Positions 16,778 through 27,327 are shown, numbered from the stretch's first letter. The stretch is 64,000 nucleotides of DNA from Polaribacter reichenbachii (GCF_001975665.1 NZ_CP019419.1:3145501-3209500), one strand, 5' to 3'. Notes: generated from the sequence alone by a model not told the origin. Translations and numbers: made by a program.

Positions 16778-18169
16778 TTAGTTTTTACTTAATTCTTCTA
16801 GGTAAGGATTAAGGTTTTTAGAAGCTATAGAACCATAGCCATTAATAACTTTACCGCGTTTATTGATTAAAATAGAACGAGGCATTTTACTTGTTAAAAA
16901 TTGATGAGCTTCGCTACTTTTATCCAGATAAAATTGGTTTTTTATATCTAATTTCTGAATTCTTTCTCCTTTATTACCATCAATCATTACCTGTATAAAT
17001 TGAATATTTGGGTAATTTTTAGACAAAAATATTATTCTAGTTTCTATATATGACCTTGAAACATACTCAGGACTCCAAAAGAATAATAAAGTATTTTTGC
17101 CTTTAATAATATCATAAACTTTATGCTTAGCATCAGAATAATTGGTAATATTAAAATTAGGCAATTGATCGTTTGCTGTAATTAATTTTGTGTCGTTTAC
17201 TAAATTTTTTAGCAACATTTTATCTTCATCATTTGTACTTAATTTAAAATAAGTATCAAAAGCTTTGGCATTAATATCGCAACTCGATTTATTGTAAAAA
17301 TGACTAATAATTGTTTGCCTTAAAAATGCGTTTTTAGATCTACTTGTAATAATTTCCTTATCAATTATATTTAATAAATCTACTGTAAACTCAGAAGAAT
17401 ACTTATTTTTCATTGGTGGATGACCCAAGGCATAGGTTTTATTATATAAATAATTTCTAATATATCTAGAATAAGGTGGATAATACATTAAAGAATCTTT
17501 ATTGATAGAAATATTGTTTCTATAATTATAAAAATTACTGCTTAAACTAGGGAAATTTCCATCCGTAGTATATTTAGTATGCATTAAAGGATATCTTTCA
17601 ATTCTAGAATAAATAGGAAAAGTTAATGCTGTTTTTAAGGCTTGTTTAAAACCAATTGTTTCTTTCGGGTGCTGATCTATATACTCATTAAATCGGTTTA
17701 ATTTTATATTGATTACAGAATCTGCTTTTTGTTTAAATTCAGTTGGTGAAAGTCTGTTATATTTGTAAAATAAATTTTGATCATTTTCACCTTCTAAAAA
17801 ACAGTCAATCAGTACATTATTTCTTTCAGCTCCTTTACCTGCAAAGACCAAAGATTCATCAAAATCCCAAGTGTTTAAGCGAATCATAACACTATCAGCA
17901 ACTTCTAAATAAATATGCTGTTTTTCGTTACCGTGATAAAAATAATACAAACCTTCGTTTGCATTTTTTATCTCACCAATAAATTTGTTTTTAGAATCTA
18001 AAAGAAAAGTGTCGATAACTTTATCCATAGAATGTAAGACAATATGATTGGTTTTAGGATTTATAATTTTACCACCAAAATATGTAGTTGTGCTTTTTTT
18101 GTCTGAATTACAGCTAAATAGGGTGATTAAATATGAAATTTGTAGTAAAAGGATTATCTTTTTTGTCAT
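16778..18169 (-). CDS. Thioredoxin-like (TlpA-family) lipoprotein lacking CxxC
   Basis: A 463-residue protein with a lipoprotein signal (lipobox Cys20, LITLFSCNSDKK). Residues 30-110 form a DUF4369-like beta domain, followed by a long helical middle and a C-terminal thioredoxin fold (about 340-463). The fold's active-site segment reads FFWSPEYVSRS, with Tyr369 and Arg372 where thioredoxins have the two cysteines; the cis-Pro segment KMPRSILI is kept. It is therefore unlikely to be a disulfide oxidoreductase; a binding role in the periplasm or outer membrane is more plausible. It stands alone between divergent neighbours. Confidence 0.85.
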   Translation of the reverse strand: MTKKIILLLQISYLITLFSCNSDKKSTTTYFGGKIINPKTNHIVLHSMDKVIDTFLLDSKNKFIGEIKNANEGLYYFYHGNEKQHIYLEVADSVMIRLNTWDFDESLVFAGKGAERNNVLIDCFLEGENDQNLFYKYNRLSPTEFKQKADSVINIKLNRFNEYIDQHPKETIGFKQALKTALTFPIYSRIERYPLMHTKYTTDGNFPSLSSNFYNYRNNISINKDSLMYYPPYSRYIRNYLYNKTYALGHPPMKNKYSSEFTVDLLNIIDKEIITSRSKNAFLRQTIISHFYNKSSCDINAKAFDTYFKLSTNDEDKMLLKNLVNDTKLITANDQLPNFNITNYSDAKHKVYDIIKGKNTLLFFWSPEYVSRSYIETRIIFLSKNYPNIQFIQVMIDGNKGERIQKLDIKNQFYLDKSSEAHQFLTSKMPRSILINKRGKVINGYGSIASKNLNPYLEELSKN

Positions 18170-18346
18170 ATATTATTCTAGCAATTACGCTCAACAAATT
18201 TAACCATACATAAGTGTTGTGTCTGTTAATACGTTGTTAAAAATATTTACAATATATTAATATTAACTATTTCTGTTTTTTTAAGAAATGGGTTTAAATT
18301 CTAAGTAGTTAAGAAAAATCAATTTATTACTTTTGCAGAAATTTAA

Positions 18347-19975
<1,629 letters not shown>

Positions 19976-20008
19976 AATATATTTTAAGAAACTTTATTTA
20001 TAAATTAA

Positions 20009-20048
20009 AAAACCTAATCTAAATTAAAACTTTAGATTAGGTTTTTTA
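20009..20048. terminator. Bidirectional terminator
   Basis: AAAACCTAATCTAAA pairs with TTTAGATTAGGTTTT over 15 bp with a seven-base loop, between the convergent ABC-F and oxyR genes. Confidence 0.9.
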
Positions 20049-20111
20049 ATTTACTATAATACAGTTATTTATATAAATTACGTTATGTAATAAATAGCTT
20101 GTTATTTGCTT

Positions 20112-21053
20112 TTAATTTTTCTGTAAAGGACTAATAATTTTAACATCAGAAAAAGAAATTGCACCTCTTACAACACCATCAATAGTTTTCTTTAAAACTT
20201 CTATCAATTGCATTTTTAATTGCGATTTATGATAAATTAAACTCACCTCTCTTGCAGGTGGTGGAGATGTAAATTCTCTTAAATGTTTCTTGTCGTTTTC
20301 ATTTAAATCTAAAGTATGTAAATAAGGTAATAAAGTCATTCCTAAACCTTCTTTAGAAAGTTTTATCAACGTATCAAAACTTCCACTTTCTAACTGAAAA
20401 CCTTTTTTGTTATCTAATTTATGTGTTCTACATAAATTAATTACACTGTCTTTAAAACAATGTCCATCTTCTAACAAAAGAATATCTTCCATTTCTAATT
20501 CATTCGAAGAAATATTTTTATTATTAAATAATCTATGATTTTGTGGCACCAAACCTACAAAAGGTTCGTAATATAAAGGTCTTTCTTTTATAGCTTCATT
20601 CTCTAGAGGTGTTGCAGCAATTGCAGCATCTATATGACCATCAGTAAGTTTTCTAGTAATTTCTTCTGTAGTTAATTCTTCTATAATCAACTTTACTTTT
20701 GGGTATTTTTTTGTAAAGTTATTTAAGAACATTGGCAAAAGAGTAGGCATAATAGTTGGTATAATTCCTAATCTAAATTCGCCACCTATATAACCTTTTT
20801 GTTGATGTACAATATCTAAAATTCTATTGCTTTCATCTACAATAACTTTTGCTTGTTCAACAATTTTTTTACCAACTTCTGTTAATTCAATTGGTTTTTT
20901 AGATCTATTAAAAATTTGTACAGATAATTCGTCTTCTAGTTTTTGAATTTGCATACTCAAAGTAGGTTGAGTAACAAAACTGTGTTCTGCAGCCACTGTA
21001 AAATTCTGATATTCTGCTACAGATAAAACGTATTTTAATTGAGTAATTGTCAT
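20112..21053 (-). CDS. oxyR: Hydrogen peroxide-sensing regulator OxyR
   Basis: LysR-family activator of 313 residues. The N-terminal helix-turn-helix (TVAAEHSFVTQPTLSMQIQKLE) is followed by a substrate domain with the redox pair in EDGHCFKDSVINLC. These cysteines fall at residues 199 and 208, the same numbering as the peroxide-reactive pair of E. coli OxyR, so peroxide sensing by a disulfide switch is well supported. The gene is divergent from dps, a classic OxyR target, with a 104-base shared intergenic region; regulation of dps from there is likely. Confidence 0.96.
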   Translation of the reverse strand: MTITQLKYVLSVAEYQNFTVAAEHSFVTQPTLSMQIQKLEDELSVQIFNRSKKPIELTEVGKKIVEQAKVIVDESNRILDIVHQQKGYIGGEFRLGIIPTIMPTLLPMFLNNFTKKYPKVKLIIEELTTEEITRKLTDGHIDAAIAATPLENEAIKERPLYYEPFVGLVPQNHRLFNNKNISSNELEMEDILLLEDGHCFKDSVINLCRTHKLDNKKGFQLESGSFDTLIKLSKEGLGMTLLPYLHTLDLNENDKKHLREFTSPPPAREVSLIYHKSQLKMQLIEVLKKTIDGVVRGAISFSDVKIISPLQKN

Positions 21054-21124
21054 TTAATAAGAATTTTTGATAAAGATATTAAATGTATCAATTATAACTA
21101 TTATTTATATTCATAAATTTCACA

Positions 21125-21132
21125 TAAATTTG
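21125..21132 (+). promoter_or_regulatory. Candidate -7 promoter element of dps
   Basis: TAAATTTG matches TAnnTTTG, 25 bases before the dps ATG. It is the second half of a short direct repeat (ATAAATTT at 21113 and 21124) in the oxyR-dps gap. Confidence 0.5.
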
Positions 21133-21157
21133 AATTATAATTAAAAATATAGATAAA

Positions 21158-21631
21158 ATGACCAAAACAATATTAGGATTAGACAAAAAAGAGACTGCTA
21201 ATTTAGTTGATGAATTAAATGGTTTGTTAGCTAATTTTCAAATATATTATCAAAATTTAAGAGGATTACACTGGAATATTAAAGGAAAAAACTTCTTTGA
21301 GTTACACGTAAAATTCGAAGAGTTTTATACAGATTCTCAAATTAAGATTGATGAAATTGCAGAACGTATTTTAACTTTGCAAGGTAAGCCTTTACATACA
21401 TTTACAGATTATATAGAAAATGCTTCTGTACCAGTTGGTAAAGATATTTCTAATGATGTAGATGGAGTAGAGTTAGTTGTAAATTCTTTATCAGAATTAT
21501 TAAAAATAGAAAGAAGTATATTAGAATCTTCTGATAAAGCTGATGATGAAGGGACAAATTCTATGATGAGCGATTTTATTGCAGAACAAGAAAAAACAAT
21601 TTGGATGTTAAATTCTTGGTTAGGTAAATAA
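21158..21631 (+). CDS. dps: Dps-type ferritin, DNA protection during starvation
   Basis: A 157-residue four-helix protein that forms 12-subunit iron-storage shells and detoxifies peroxide plus ferrous iron. The ferroxidase ligands are at His38, His50, Asp65 and Glu69 (LHWNIKG, ELHVKF, KIDEIAERI), with exactly the spacing known in Listeria Dps (31, 43, 58, 62). It lacks a long basic N-terminal tail, so non-specific DNA binding may be weak. It is divergent from oxyR, which fits peroxide control. Confidence 0.96.
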   Translation: MTKTILGLDKKETANLVDELNGLLANFQIYYQNLRGLHWNIKGKNFFELHVKFEEFYTDSQIKIDEIAERILTLQGKPLHTFTDYIENASVPVGKDISNDVDGVELVVNSLSELLKIERSILESSDKADDEGTNSMMSDFIAEQEKTIWMLNSWLGK

Positions 21632-21666
21632 TTGTTTTTAATCAGGAAATTAGTTTTATTACTGAT

Positions 21667-21715
21667 AAAAGCTTGTTTAAATTTCTTTTAATCAAAGAAT
21701 TTTAAACAAGCTTTT
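21667..21715. terminator. Long bidirectional terminator hairpin
   Basis: AAAAGCTTGTTTAAA pairs with TTTAAACAAGCTTTTT and the stem continues, with one bulge, through AAATTTCTTT/AAAGAATTT. It lies between convergent dps and the PagL-like gene. Confidence 0.88.
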
Positions 21716-22356
21716 TATATTTTAAAAGAATAACCAATTTCTAAACCTAAAATATTGTAACCAGCATTTGGTAAATTAAAATCGAGATTTGAAACGTGGC
21801 CAAATAAATTTGTACCTATATATAAATAAGAATCAGAAAATGTTTCATAAGAAATCCCCAAAGAAAAATTTTCTAGAAAAGTAAAGCCTTTGGCTATACG
21901 TTCTGTTCTAGTATCAATATAATTAAAACCTAAACTAATGGTGCCTTGTAAAGCTAACTTTTTAAAAATTTGTCTTTTTGCAGCAAAACCGAATTCAACA
22001 CCATATAAATTCATTTTTTTTTGTTGTGTAAATTCTTCTCTTTTTTCAAGGAAATTATCAATATCTGGTGTAACATATTGCTCGTTAATCAATTGATGTT
22101 TTATAAACTGAATTTGAGGTTGTACAATTAACTCAATATCAAATTTTTTCCAGTTTGTTAATTTATAAAAGGCCTGTGCTTTATAGGTATTTGTAGAATA
22201 ATCATAATCAGGATCATCATTTAAAAAATTCTCGTTTGTTGCAGAATTATATAAAAAACCAACCTTATAAGGTTTTAGTTTTGATTCCTTTTTTACATCT
22301 TGAGAAACAATAGAAAAACTTATAAAAAATAATAAAACGATTAGGCTATTTTTCAT
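21715..22356 (-). CDS. PagL-like acyloxyacyl hydrolase family protein
   Basis: A 213-residue outer membrane beta-barrel with an N-terminal signal peptide (LIVLLFFISFSIVSQ). The C-terminal motif GHVSNLDFNLPNAGYN matches the PagL active-site region (HxSN, then a Pro-Asn-x-Gly turn), placing His187 and Ser189 at the catalytic positions of lipid A 3-O-deacylase. The third triad residue, Glu 12 positions after the Ser in Pseudomonas PagL, is Asn201 here. Activity on lipid A is therefore uncertain. It follows the hydroxyacyl-CoA dehydrogenase gene by 3 bases or so and is probably cotranscribed. Confidence 0.75.
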   Translation of the reverse strand: MKNSLIVLLFFISFSIVSQDVKKESKLKPYKVGFLYNSATNENFLNDDPDYDYSTNTYKAQAFYKLTNWKKFDIELIVQPQIQFIKHQLINEQYVTPDIDNFLEKREEFTQQKKMNLYGVEFGFAAKRQIFKKLALQGTISLGFNYIDTRTERIAKGFTFLENFSLGISYETFSDSYLYIGTNLFGHVSNLDFNLPNAGYNILGLEIGYSFKI

Positions 22357-22359
22357 TAA

Positions 22360-23247
22360 TTATACAAACATTTTTGCTACTGTTTCTGCCTTTCTACTTT
22401 CTTTATAATCGTAAAAACCTTCACCAGATTTCACGCCTAATTTACCAGCATTTACCATATTAACCAACAGTGGGCAAGGAGCATATTTGGGGTTTTTAAA
22501 ACCATCATACATTACATTTAATATAGACAAACAAACATCTAAACCAATAAAATCTGCCAATTGCAAAGGTCCCATTGGGTGAGCCATTCCTAATTTCATA
22601 ACAGTATCAATCTCAGTAACACCAGCAACTCCATTGTATAAAGTTTCAATAGATTCGTTAATCATTGGCATTAAAATTCGGTTGGCTACAAATCCAGGAT
22701 AATCATTTACTTCAACCGGAATTTTACTAATTTTTTTAGACAATTCTACAATCCTATTCATTACTTCATCAGTAGTATTGTAACCTCTAATTATCTCAAC
22801 CAATTTCATAATTGGCACAGGATTCATAAAATGCATCCCAATAACTTTTTCTGGTCTTTTAGTAACAGCAGCTATCTGAGTAATAGAAATAGACGATGTA
22901 TTTGTAGCTAAAATTGTATTTTCATCACAAATAGCATCTAATTCTTTAAAAATTTTAGACTTTAAAGTTGCATTTTCAGTAGCAGCTTCAACAACCAAAT
23001 CCATATTTTTAACACCATCTTTAATGGCGGTAAATGTGGTAATGTTATTTAAAGTAGTAGTTTTATCAGCTTCAGAAATTTTTTCTTTAGCCAACATTCT
23101 ATCCAAATTTTTGGTAATTGTGGTTACACCTTTTTGCAAAGCAGCTTCAGAAATATCAATTAAATGTACATTATAATTAAATTGAGCAAAAGTATGGGCA
23201 ATTCCATTTCCCATAGTTCCAGCTCCAATTACAGCTATGTTTTTCAT
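22360..23247 (-). CDS. 3-hydroxybutyryl-CoA (3-hydroxyacyl-CoA) dehydrogenase
   Basis: NAD-dependent oxidation of 3-hydroxyacyl-CoA, used in fatty acid, aromatic or butanoate metabolism. The N-terminal Rossmann motif is GAGTMGNGIA, the catalytic His lies in GMHFMNPVP, and the C-terminal dimerisation domain has GVAGVTEIDTVMKLGMAHPMGPL-type sequence of the Hbd/PaaH class. At about 295 residues it is the single-function enzyme, not a FadB fusion. I start at the second of two adjacent Met codons (MKNIAVIG); starting at 23250 adds one Met. No neighbour fixes the pathway. Confidence 0.93.
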   Translation of the reverse strand: MKNIAVIGAGTMGNGIAHTFAQFNYNVHLIDISEAALQKGVTTITKNLDRMLAKEKISEADKTTTLNNITTFTAIKDGVKNMDLVVEAATENATLKSKIFKELDAICDENTILATNTSSISITQIAAVTKRPEKVIGMHFMNPVPIMKLVEIIRGYNTTDEVMNRIVELSKKISKIPVEVNDYPGFVANRILMPMINESIETLYNGVAGVTEIDTVMKLGMAHPMGPLQLADFIGLDVCLSILNVMYDGFKNPKYAPCPLLVNMVNAGKLGVKSGEGFYDYKESRKAETVAKMFV

Positions 23248-23276
23248 CAAAAAATAAATTTAAAAGTTAATGTTTT

Positions 23277-23356
23277 GGGCGTTTTAACGGGCTTTCATTA
23301 CTCGCTTTTTTGTAAAAAACAAAAAGAGCTCGAACAGACCATTCAATCCCTAACGC
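23277..23356. repeat. Flavobacterial intergenic hairpin repeat (GGGCGTT...CCCTAACGC)
   Basis: An 80-base element filling the gap between two minus-strand genes. The ends are inverted (GGGCGTT...GGG against CCC..TAACGC) and an inner stem can form (CGCTTTTTTGT with ACAAAAAGAGC). Its composition and the ending CAATCCCTAACGC match an intergenic repeat family I recall from many flavobacterial genomes, where copies end in the same bases. It encodes nothing; an ORF spanning it on the plus strand is not credible. Confidence 0.65.
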
Positions 23357-23382
23357 AATTTTTTGCCAACAAAAGGCAAAAT

Positions 23383-24360
23383 TTAAATAACGGCTTGTGT
23401 TTTAAAACAATCTATTACCCATTGTGCAATTCTTAAAGCTTCAGAACCATTTGCTAAAGTTACAATTGGTGTTGTATCATTTAAAATGGCATCAGCAAAA
23501 GTTTCTAGCTCGTCTAAAATTGCGTTATTGTTCGTAACTTCTGGATTTTCGAAATAAATTTGTTTTTCTACGCCTTCATCATTCTTTAAAACCATTGCAA
23601 ATTCATCTAAATTATCTGGGGCATCTTGTATTCTAACAATTTCTGATTCCTTACTCAGAAAGTTTACAGAAATATAAGCATCCTTCTGAAAAAAGCGAGT
23701 TTTACGCATATTTTTCATAGAAATTCTACTGGATGTTAAATTAGCAACACAACCATTTTCGAACTCAATTCTTGCATTGGCAATATCTGGAGTTTCAGAA
23801 ATTACAGATATTCCGCTTGCGTGCACATCTTTTACCTTAGAATTTACACAAGAAAGAATAATATCTATATCATGAATCATTAAATCTAACACAACAGGCA
23901 CATCAGTTCCTCTCGGATTAAATTCGGCCAATCTATGCGTTTCAATAAACATTGGGTTGTCTATTTTGTCTTTAACAGCAGTAAAAGCTGGGTTAAAACG
24001 CTCTACGTGACCAACTTGTCCTTTTACGTGATGTTGGCTTGCTAAAGTTCTAATCGCTTCAGCTTCTAACATTGTTTTTGCTATTGGTTTTTCAATAAAT
24101 ATATGACGTCCTTTTTCGATTGCTTTTTTTGCACATTCAAAATGTGATAGCGTAGGTGTTACAATATCTACAACTTCTACAGCATCAATTAATTCATCAA
24201 TAGAACTAAAAGAAGTATAACCAAAATCTTCTACAACTTTTTTTGCATTTTCTTTAGAAGGATCGTAAAAACCTACTAATTCGTATTTTGAAGATTGTTT
24301 TAATAATTTTAGATGAATTTTCCCTAAATGACCTGCTCCTAAAACCCCTACTTTAAGCAT
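23383..24360 (-). CDS. Gfo/Idh/MocA family oxidoreductase
   Basis: A 325-residue NAD(P)-dependent dehydrogenase. The N-terminal Rossmann motif is VGVLGAGHLGKIHLKLL, and the family motif EKPIAKT follows near residue 94. The C-terminal half is the usual beta-sheet substrate domain, with DLMIHDIDIILS carrying the catalytic His/Asp region. Members act on sugars, inositols or biliverdin, and this sequence does not reveal the substrate. The next gene downstream on the same strand lies across an 80-base hairpin repeat. Confidence 0.92.
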   Translation of the reverse strand: MLKVGVLGAGHLGKIHLKLLKQSSKYELVGFYDPSKENAKKVVEDFGYTSFSSIDELIDAVEVVDIVTPTLSHFECAKKAIEKGRHIFIEKPIAKTMLEAEAIRTLASQHHVKGQVGHVERFNPAFTAVKDKIDNPMFIETHRLAEFNPRGTDVPVVLDLMIHDIDIILSCVNSKVKDVHASGISVISETPDIANARIEFENGCVANLTSSRISMKNMRKTRFFQKDAYISVNFLSKESEIVRIQDAPDNLDEFAMVLKNDEGVEKQIYFENPEVTNNNAILDELETFADAILNDTTPIVTLANGSEALRIAQWVIDCFKTQAVI

Positions 24361-24554
24361 ATATATTATTGTTTTTGTCTTTGCAAAATGATAGAAACAA
24401 ACATTTTTAATAAGCGTAGTTTGTTAATTATTTTGATAAAGAAGATTGTTTTTAATTAATGATTTTTAAAAAATCAGCTATAAACAAAGATACAATTTTA
24501 TAAGAGTTTAATTTAATTTATTACTATTTTTAGACTCTTGAAACTGAACCAAAA

Positions 24555-25196
24555 TTGAGAGATACAGCAAAACACCAAGGACTTCGAAACCAATTAGCTA
24601 GCGTTTTACAAGCAAAAGGCATTGTAGATAATAATGTATTGAATGCTGTACGTAAAATTCCGAGACATTTATTTATAGACTCAAGTTTTGAATCGCACGC
24701 TTATCAAGACAAAGCTTTTCCTATTGCTGCAGACCAAACAATTTCTCAACCTTATACAGTAGCTTTTCAATCGCAAACTTTAAGGATAAATAGAGGCGAT
24801 AAAGTTTTAGAAATTGGTACAGGTTCAGGTTATCAAACTGCTGTTTTATTAGAGTTAAAAGCAGAAGTATATTCTATTGAAAGACAGCACGAATTGTTTA
24901 AGAAGACCTCTTTATTTTTACCAAAATTAGGTTACAAACCAAAGAAATTTATTTTTGGTGATGGTTATAAAGGTTGGCCAGAAAAAGCACCTTTCGATAA
25001 AATTATTGTAACTGCTGGTGCGCCTTTTGTACCAAAACCTTTACTAGCACAATTAAAAGTAGGAGGTATGTTATTGATTCCTGTTGGAGATAAAACTCAA
25101 ATAATGACTTTATTTTTTAGAAAATCTCCAAAAGAATTCGAAAAACACGAATTAGGTGACTTTGCTTTTGTGCCGATGTTAGAGGAGAGAAATTAA
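24555..25196 (+). CDS. pcm: Protein-L-isoaspartate O-methyltransferase
   Basis: Repairs isoaspartyl residues in aged proteins using S-adenosylmethionine. The 213-residue product has the PCMT motifs: substrate loop ADQTISQPYTVAFQ, SAM-binding VLEIGTGSGYQTAVL, and post-motif DKIIVTAGAP. The start is a TTG at 24555: the family's N-terminus (RDTAKHQGLRNQL) begins exactly there, there is no upstream in-frame ATG, and the first internal Met would remove the conserved substrate loop. Its last four bases overlap the stop of the convergent ATPase gene. Confidence 0.93.
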   Translation: MRDTAKHQGLRNQLASVLQAKGIVDNNVLNAVRKIPRHLFIDSSFESHAYQDKAFPIAADQTISQPYTVAFQSQTLRINRGDKVLEIGTGSGYQTAVLLELKAEVYSIERQHELFKKTSLFLPKLGYKPKKFIFGDGYKGWPEKAPFDKIIVTAGAPFVPKPLLAQLKVGGMLLIPVGDKTQIMTLFFRKSPKEFEKHELGDFAFVPMLEERN

Positions 25197-26431
25197 TTAC
25201 TTTTTAGTATTTTTCCTATAGAACCTTTTTGAGAAGGAATTAACTCATAAATAAAATTTGGTTGTAAGTTTTTTGTAGTTTTATGAGATACAAAAATTAT
25301 GGTTGTGTTACTTTCTTGGGCAATTTTATTTATTAAAGCAGTAATTATTTGGGTACTTTTATCATCTAAATTTATTAAAGGTTCGTCTAAAATTAATAAA
25401 GGTGGATGTTTAATCATTGCTCTTGCAATTAAAACCAATCTTTGATTTACAACAGATAAATTTTGAAATAATTCTTTACTTTTACTTTCTAAATCTAGCA
25501 ATTTTAGCCATTCAACTGCTAATTTTTCTTTAAGAATAGTTGGTGTTTTATACAAACCAATACTATCAAAAAAACCAGAAATTACCATTTCTTTTACTGT
25601 GGTACTTCTCTGAAACAATTCTAACATTACAGGGTTAAAATACCCGATTTTCTCTTTTATTTCCCAAATACTTTCTCCAGAACCTTTTTTTTGTCCAAAT
25701 AAATAAACTTCTTGCCCAAAAGCTTTTACATTATTACCATAAATCATTGATAAAATGGTGCTTTTTCCAGATCCATTTGGGCCAATTAATTGCCAAAATT
25801 CATTTTTATTGATGTTCCAATTAATATCATTTAAAATGTGATTATCATTATAAGAAACATTCACATTTTGCAAAGAAATTAATAGATTGGGGATGTTTTT
25901 ATAAAATGTTATTGGCTTAGGAATATTACAGTTAAAATTAACTGTATCTTCAGTAAAACGATAATTATCAATAGGAATTATATTCGTAATTTTACCCTTT
26001 TTAATTCCTAAAAAATGTGTAATAATCGGTAGAATTTCTTCTTTTCTACTAATAATTTGAATTAAAGTTATTTTCTTAGATAAGTTAATAAGTCTCTCTT
26101 TTAGTTCTTTAACAGATGTTTGATCTAAACTTTCAAACGGACTTTCTAAAACTAAAAAATCAGGATTATTTTCTATTAAATAATTGAGTAAAGCTTTTTT
26201 TTGTTCTCCACTAGAAAAAGTACGGATAGATCTTTTTTCTTTTTTGGTTAAAGTACTAGAACTGTGTTTTACCTCTTTTTCTATAAATTTGGTTAAAACA
26301 GCATTAGAGAATAGAAGTCCTTTTTTGTTTTTTAAATTAGATATTGAATGATTGCCTTTTAATAGGTTTTCAATTAATTTACTTTTTTTTGAAAGGGTTG
26401 TATTTTTAAGAACATAATGGAAATTCTCCAT
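25193..26431 (-). CDS. Tandem ABC ATP-binding protein (ModF/PhrA-like)
   Basis: A 412-residue protein of two fused ABC domains and no membrane segment, most like ModF. Domain 1 lacks a P-loop and has a weak Walker B (FLVLESP) but keeps a signature SSGEQ (73-77). Domain 2 has an intact Walker A GPNGSGKST (217-225) and Walker B LLILDEP (345-351) but a degenerate signature LSVVNQ (325-330). The single competent composite site would pair Walker A of domain 2 with the signature of domain 1. No permease gene is adjacent, so a transport role is unproven. It ends the minus-strand cluster of 25.2-28.5 kb. Confidence 0.85.
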   Translation of the reverse strand: MENFHYVLKNTTLSKKSKLIENLLKGNHSISNLKNKKGLLFSNAVLTKFIEKEVKHSSSTLTKKEKRSIRTFSSGEQKKALLNYLIENNPDFLVLESPFESLDQTSVKELKERLINLSKKITLIQIISRKEEILPIITHFLGIKKGKITNIIPIDNYRFTEDTVNFNCNIPKPITFYKNIPNLLISLQNVNVSYNDNHILNDINWNINKNEFWQLIGPNGSGKSTILSMIYGNNVKAFGQEVYLFGQKKGSGESIWEIKEKIGYFNPVMLELFQRSTTVKEMVISGFFDSIGLYKTPTILKEKLAVEWLKLLDLESKSKELFQNLSVVNQRLVLIARAMIKHPPLLILDEPLINLDDKSTQIITALINKIAQESNTTIIFVSHKTTKNLQPNFIYELIPSQKGSIGKILKSN

Positions 26432-26443
26432 ACTTTTTAAAAT

Positions 26444-26869
26444 TTATTTAGCTCTTTGCCAATATTTGGTTTTTCCAAAAAGAGAAAGACCAAGATAACC
26501 ACGAATTTTTAATTTATCTGGTTTCACTAATTTTATATAGCATTTGTAAACTTTACCATTTCTAGGATCTAAAATTTCTCCTCCAGACCATTCTTTGTCA
26601 TTTTTTTCTAAACCAGTTAAGATTTCTAAACCTAAAATGGGTTTATCTTTATTGGGTGCATCACATTTTTCACAAATTGCTTTTTGTTTTTCTGGGTCGT
26701 TAATTTGTAAAATTTTGGCGTAAGCTTTTCCATTTTTCTTATATACTTCAATTACGGAATCAACTTCGCCTGTTTCATCATTAACAGTATTCCATTTTCC
26801 AAAAATAGTTTGTGAATTCATTGAAAATGAGATAAATAAAATAAATAAAGTTGAAAGTAATTTTTTCAT
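26444..26869 (-). CDS. DUF2147 family secreted protein, copy 2
   Basis: A 141-residue exported protein (signal peptide ending near MNSQ) with the DUF2147 pattern: GKWNTVNDETGEVDSV near the start, a CEKC pair in the middle, and DPRNGKVYKCYIKL to GYLGLSLFGKTKYW at the end. The domain is a small lipocalin-like beta-barrel of unknown function. It is clearly paralogous to the gene 35 bases upstream, and both belong to the same minus-strand run, 12 bases before the ATPase gene. Confidence 0.88.
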   Translation of the reverse strand: MKKLLSTLFILFISFSMNSQTIFGKWNTVNDETGEVDSVIEVYKKNGKAYAKILQINDPEKQKAICEKCDAPNKDKPILGLEILTGLEKNDKEWSGGEILDPRNGKVYKCYIKLVKPDKLKIRGYLGLSLFGKTKYWQRAK

Positions 26870-26903
26870 AATATATTTGTAATTAAAGATTTAAAGATTT
26901 TTT

Positions 26904-27326
26904 TTAGCTTCTATCCCAATAAACAGTTTTACCAAAAAGAGGAATACCAGCATAACCTCTTACTTTTAGTTTTTTAGAATTTATCAATTTTATATAAACA
27001 TTAAAATAGTTTCCTGTTCTAGGGTCTAGCCCATAACCACCAACCCATTTGCCATTTTTTTCGGTTAGTTTATATAAGATGTGCAAGCCTAATGCAGGTT
27101 TGTCTTTTAAACTTCCTTTGCATTTTTTGCACAGCTCATTTTTTAATTCAGGGTCAGTAATATCAATTATTTTAGCAAACAATTCTCCTTTTTTTTCATA
27201 GATTTCAACTACAGAATCTATTTCTCCAGTTTTTTCATCTCTAGAATTCCATTTGCCCAGCACTTCTTGTGCATTCATTGTAATTGTTATAAAAAACACT
27301 AAGATAAAAAATAATCCTTTTTTCAT
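26904..27326 (-). CDS. DUF2147 family secreted protein, copy 1
   Basis: A 140-residue exported protein, paralogue of the following gene (GKWNSRDEKTGEIDSVVEIY, CKKCKG, DPRTGNYFNVYIKL, GYAGIPLFGKTVYW). I start at the Met that begins the signal peptide (MKKGLFFILVFF, codon 27324-27326); in-frame Met codons further upstream overlap the kdsC stop. Function unknown; the CxxC-like pair is shared by both copies and could bind metal or form a disulfide. Confidence 0.88.
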   Translation of the reverse strand: MKKGLFFILVFFITITMNAQEVLGKWNSRDEKTGEIDSVVEIYEKKGELFAKIIDITDPELKNELCKKCKGSLKDKPALGLHILYKLTEKNGKWVGGYGLDPRTGNYFNVYIKLINSKKLKVRGYAGIPLFGKTVYWDRS

Positions 27327-27327
27327 T

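Noticed and set aside
23164-23436. Plus-strand 90-codon ORF spanning an intergenic gap
   Set aside because: Runs through a hairpin repeat and two antisense gene ends; no family resemblance.
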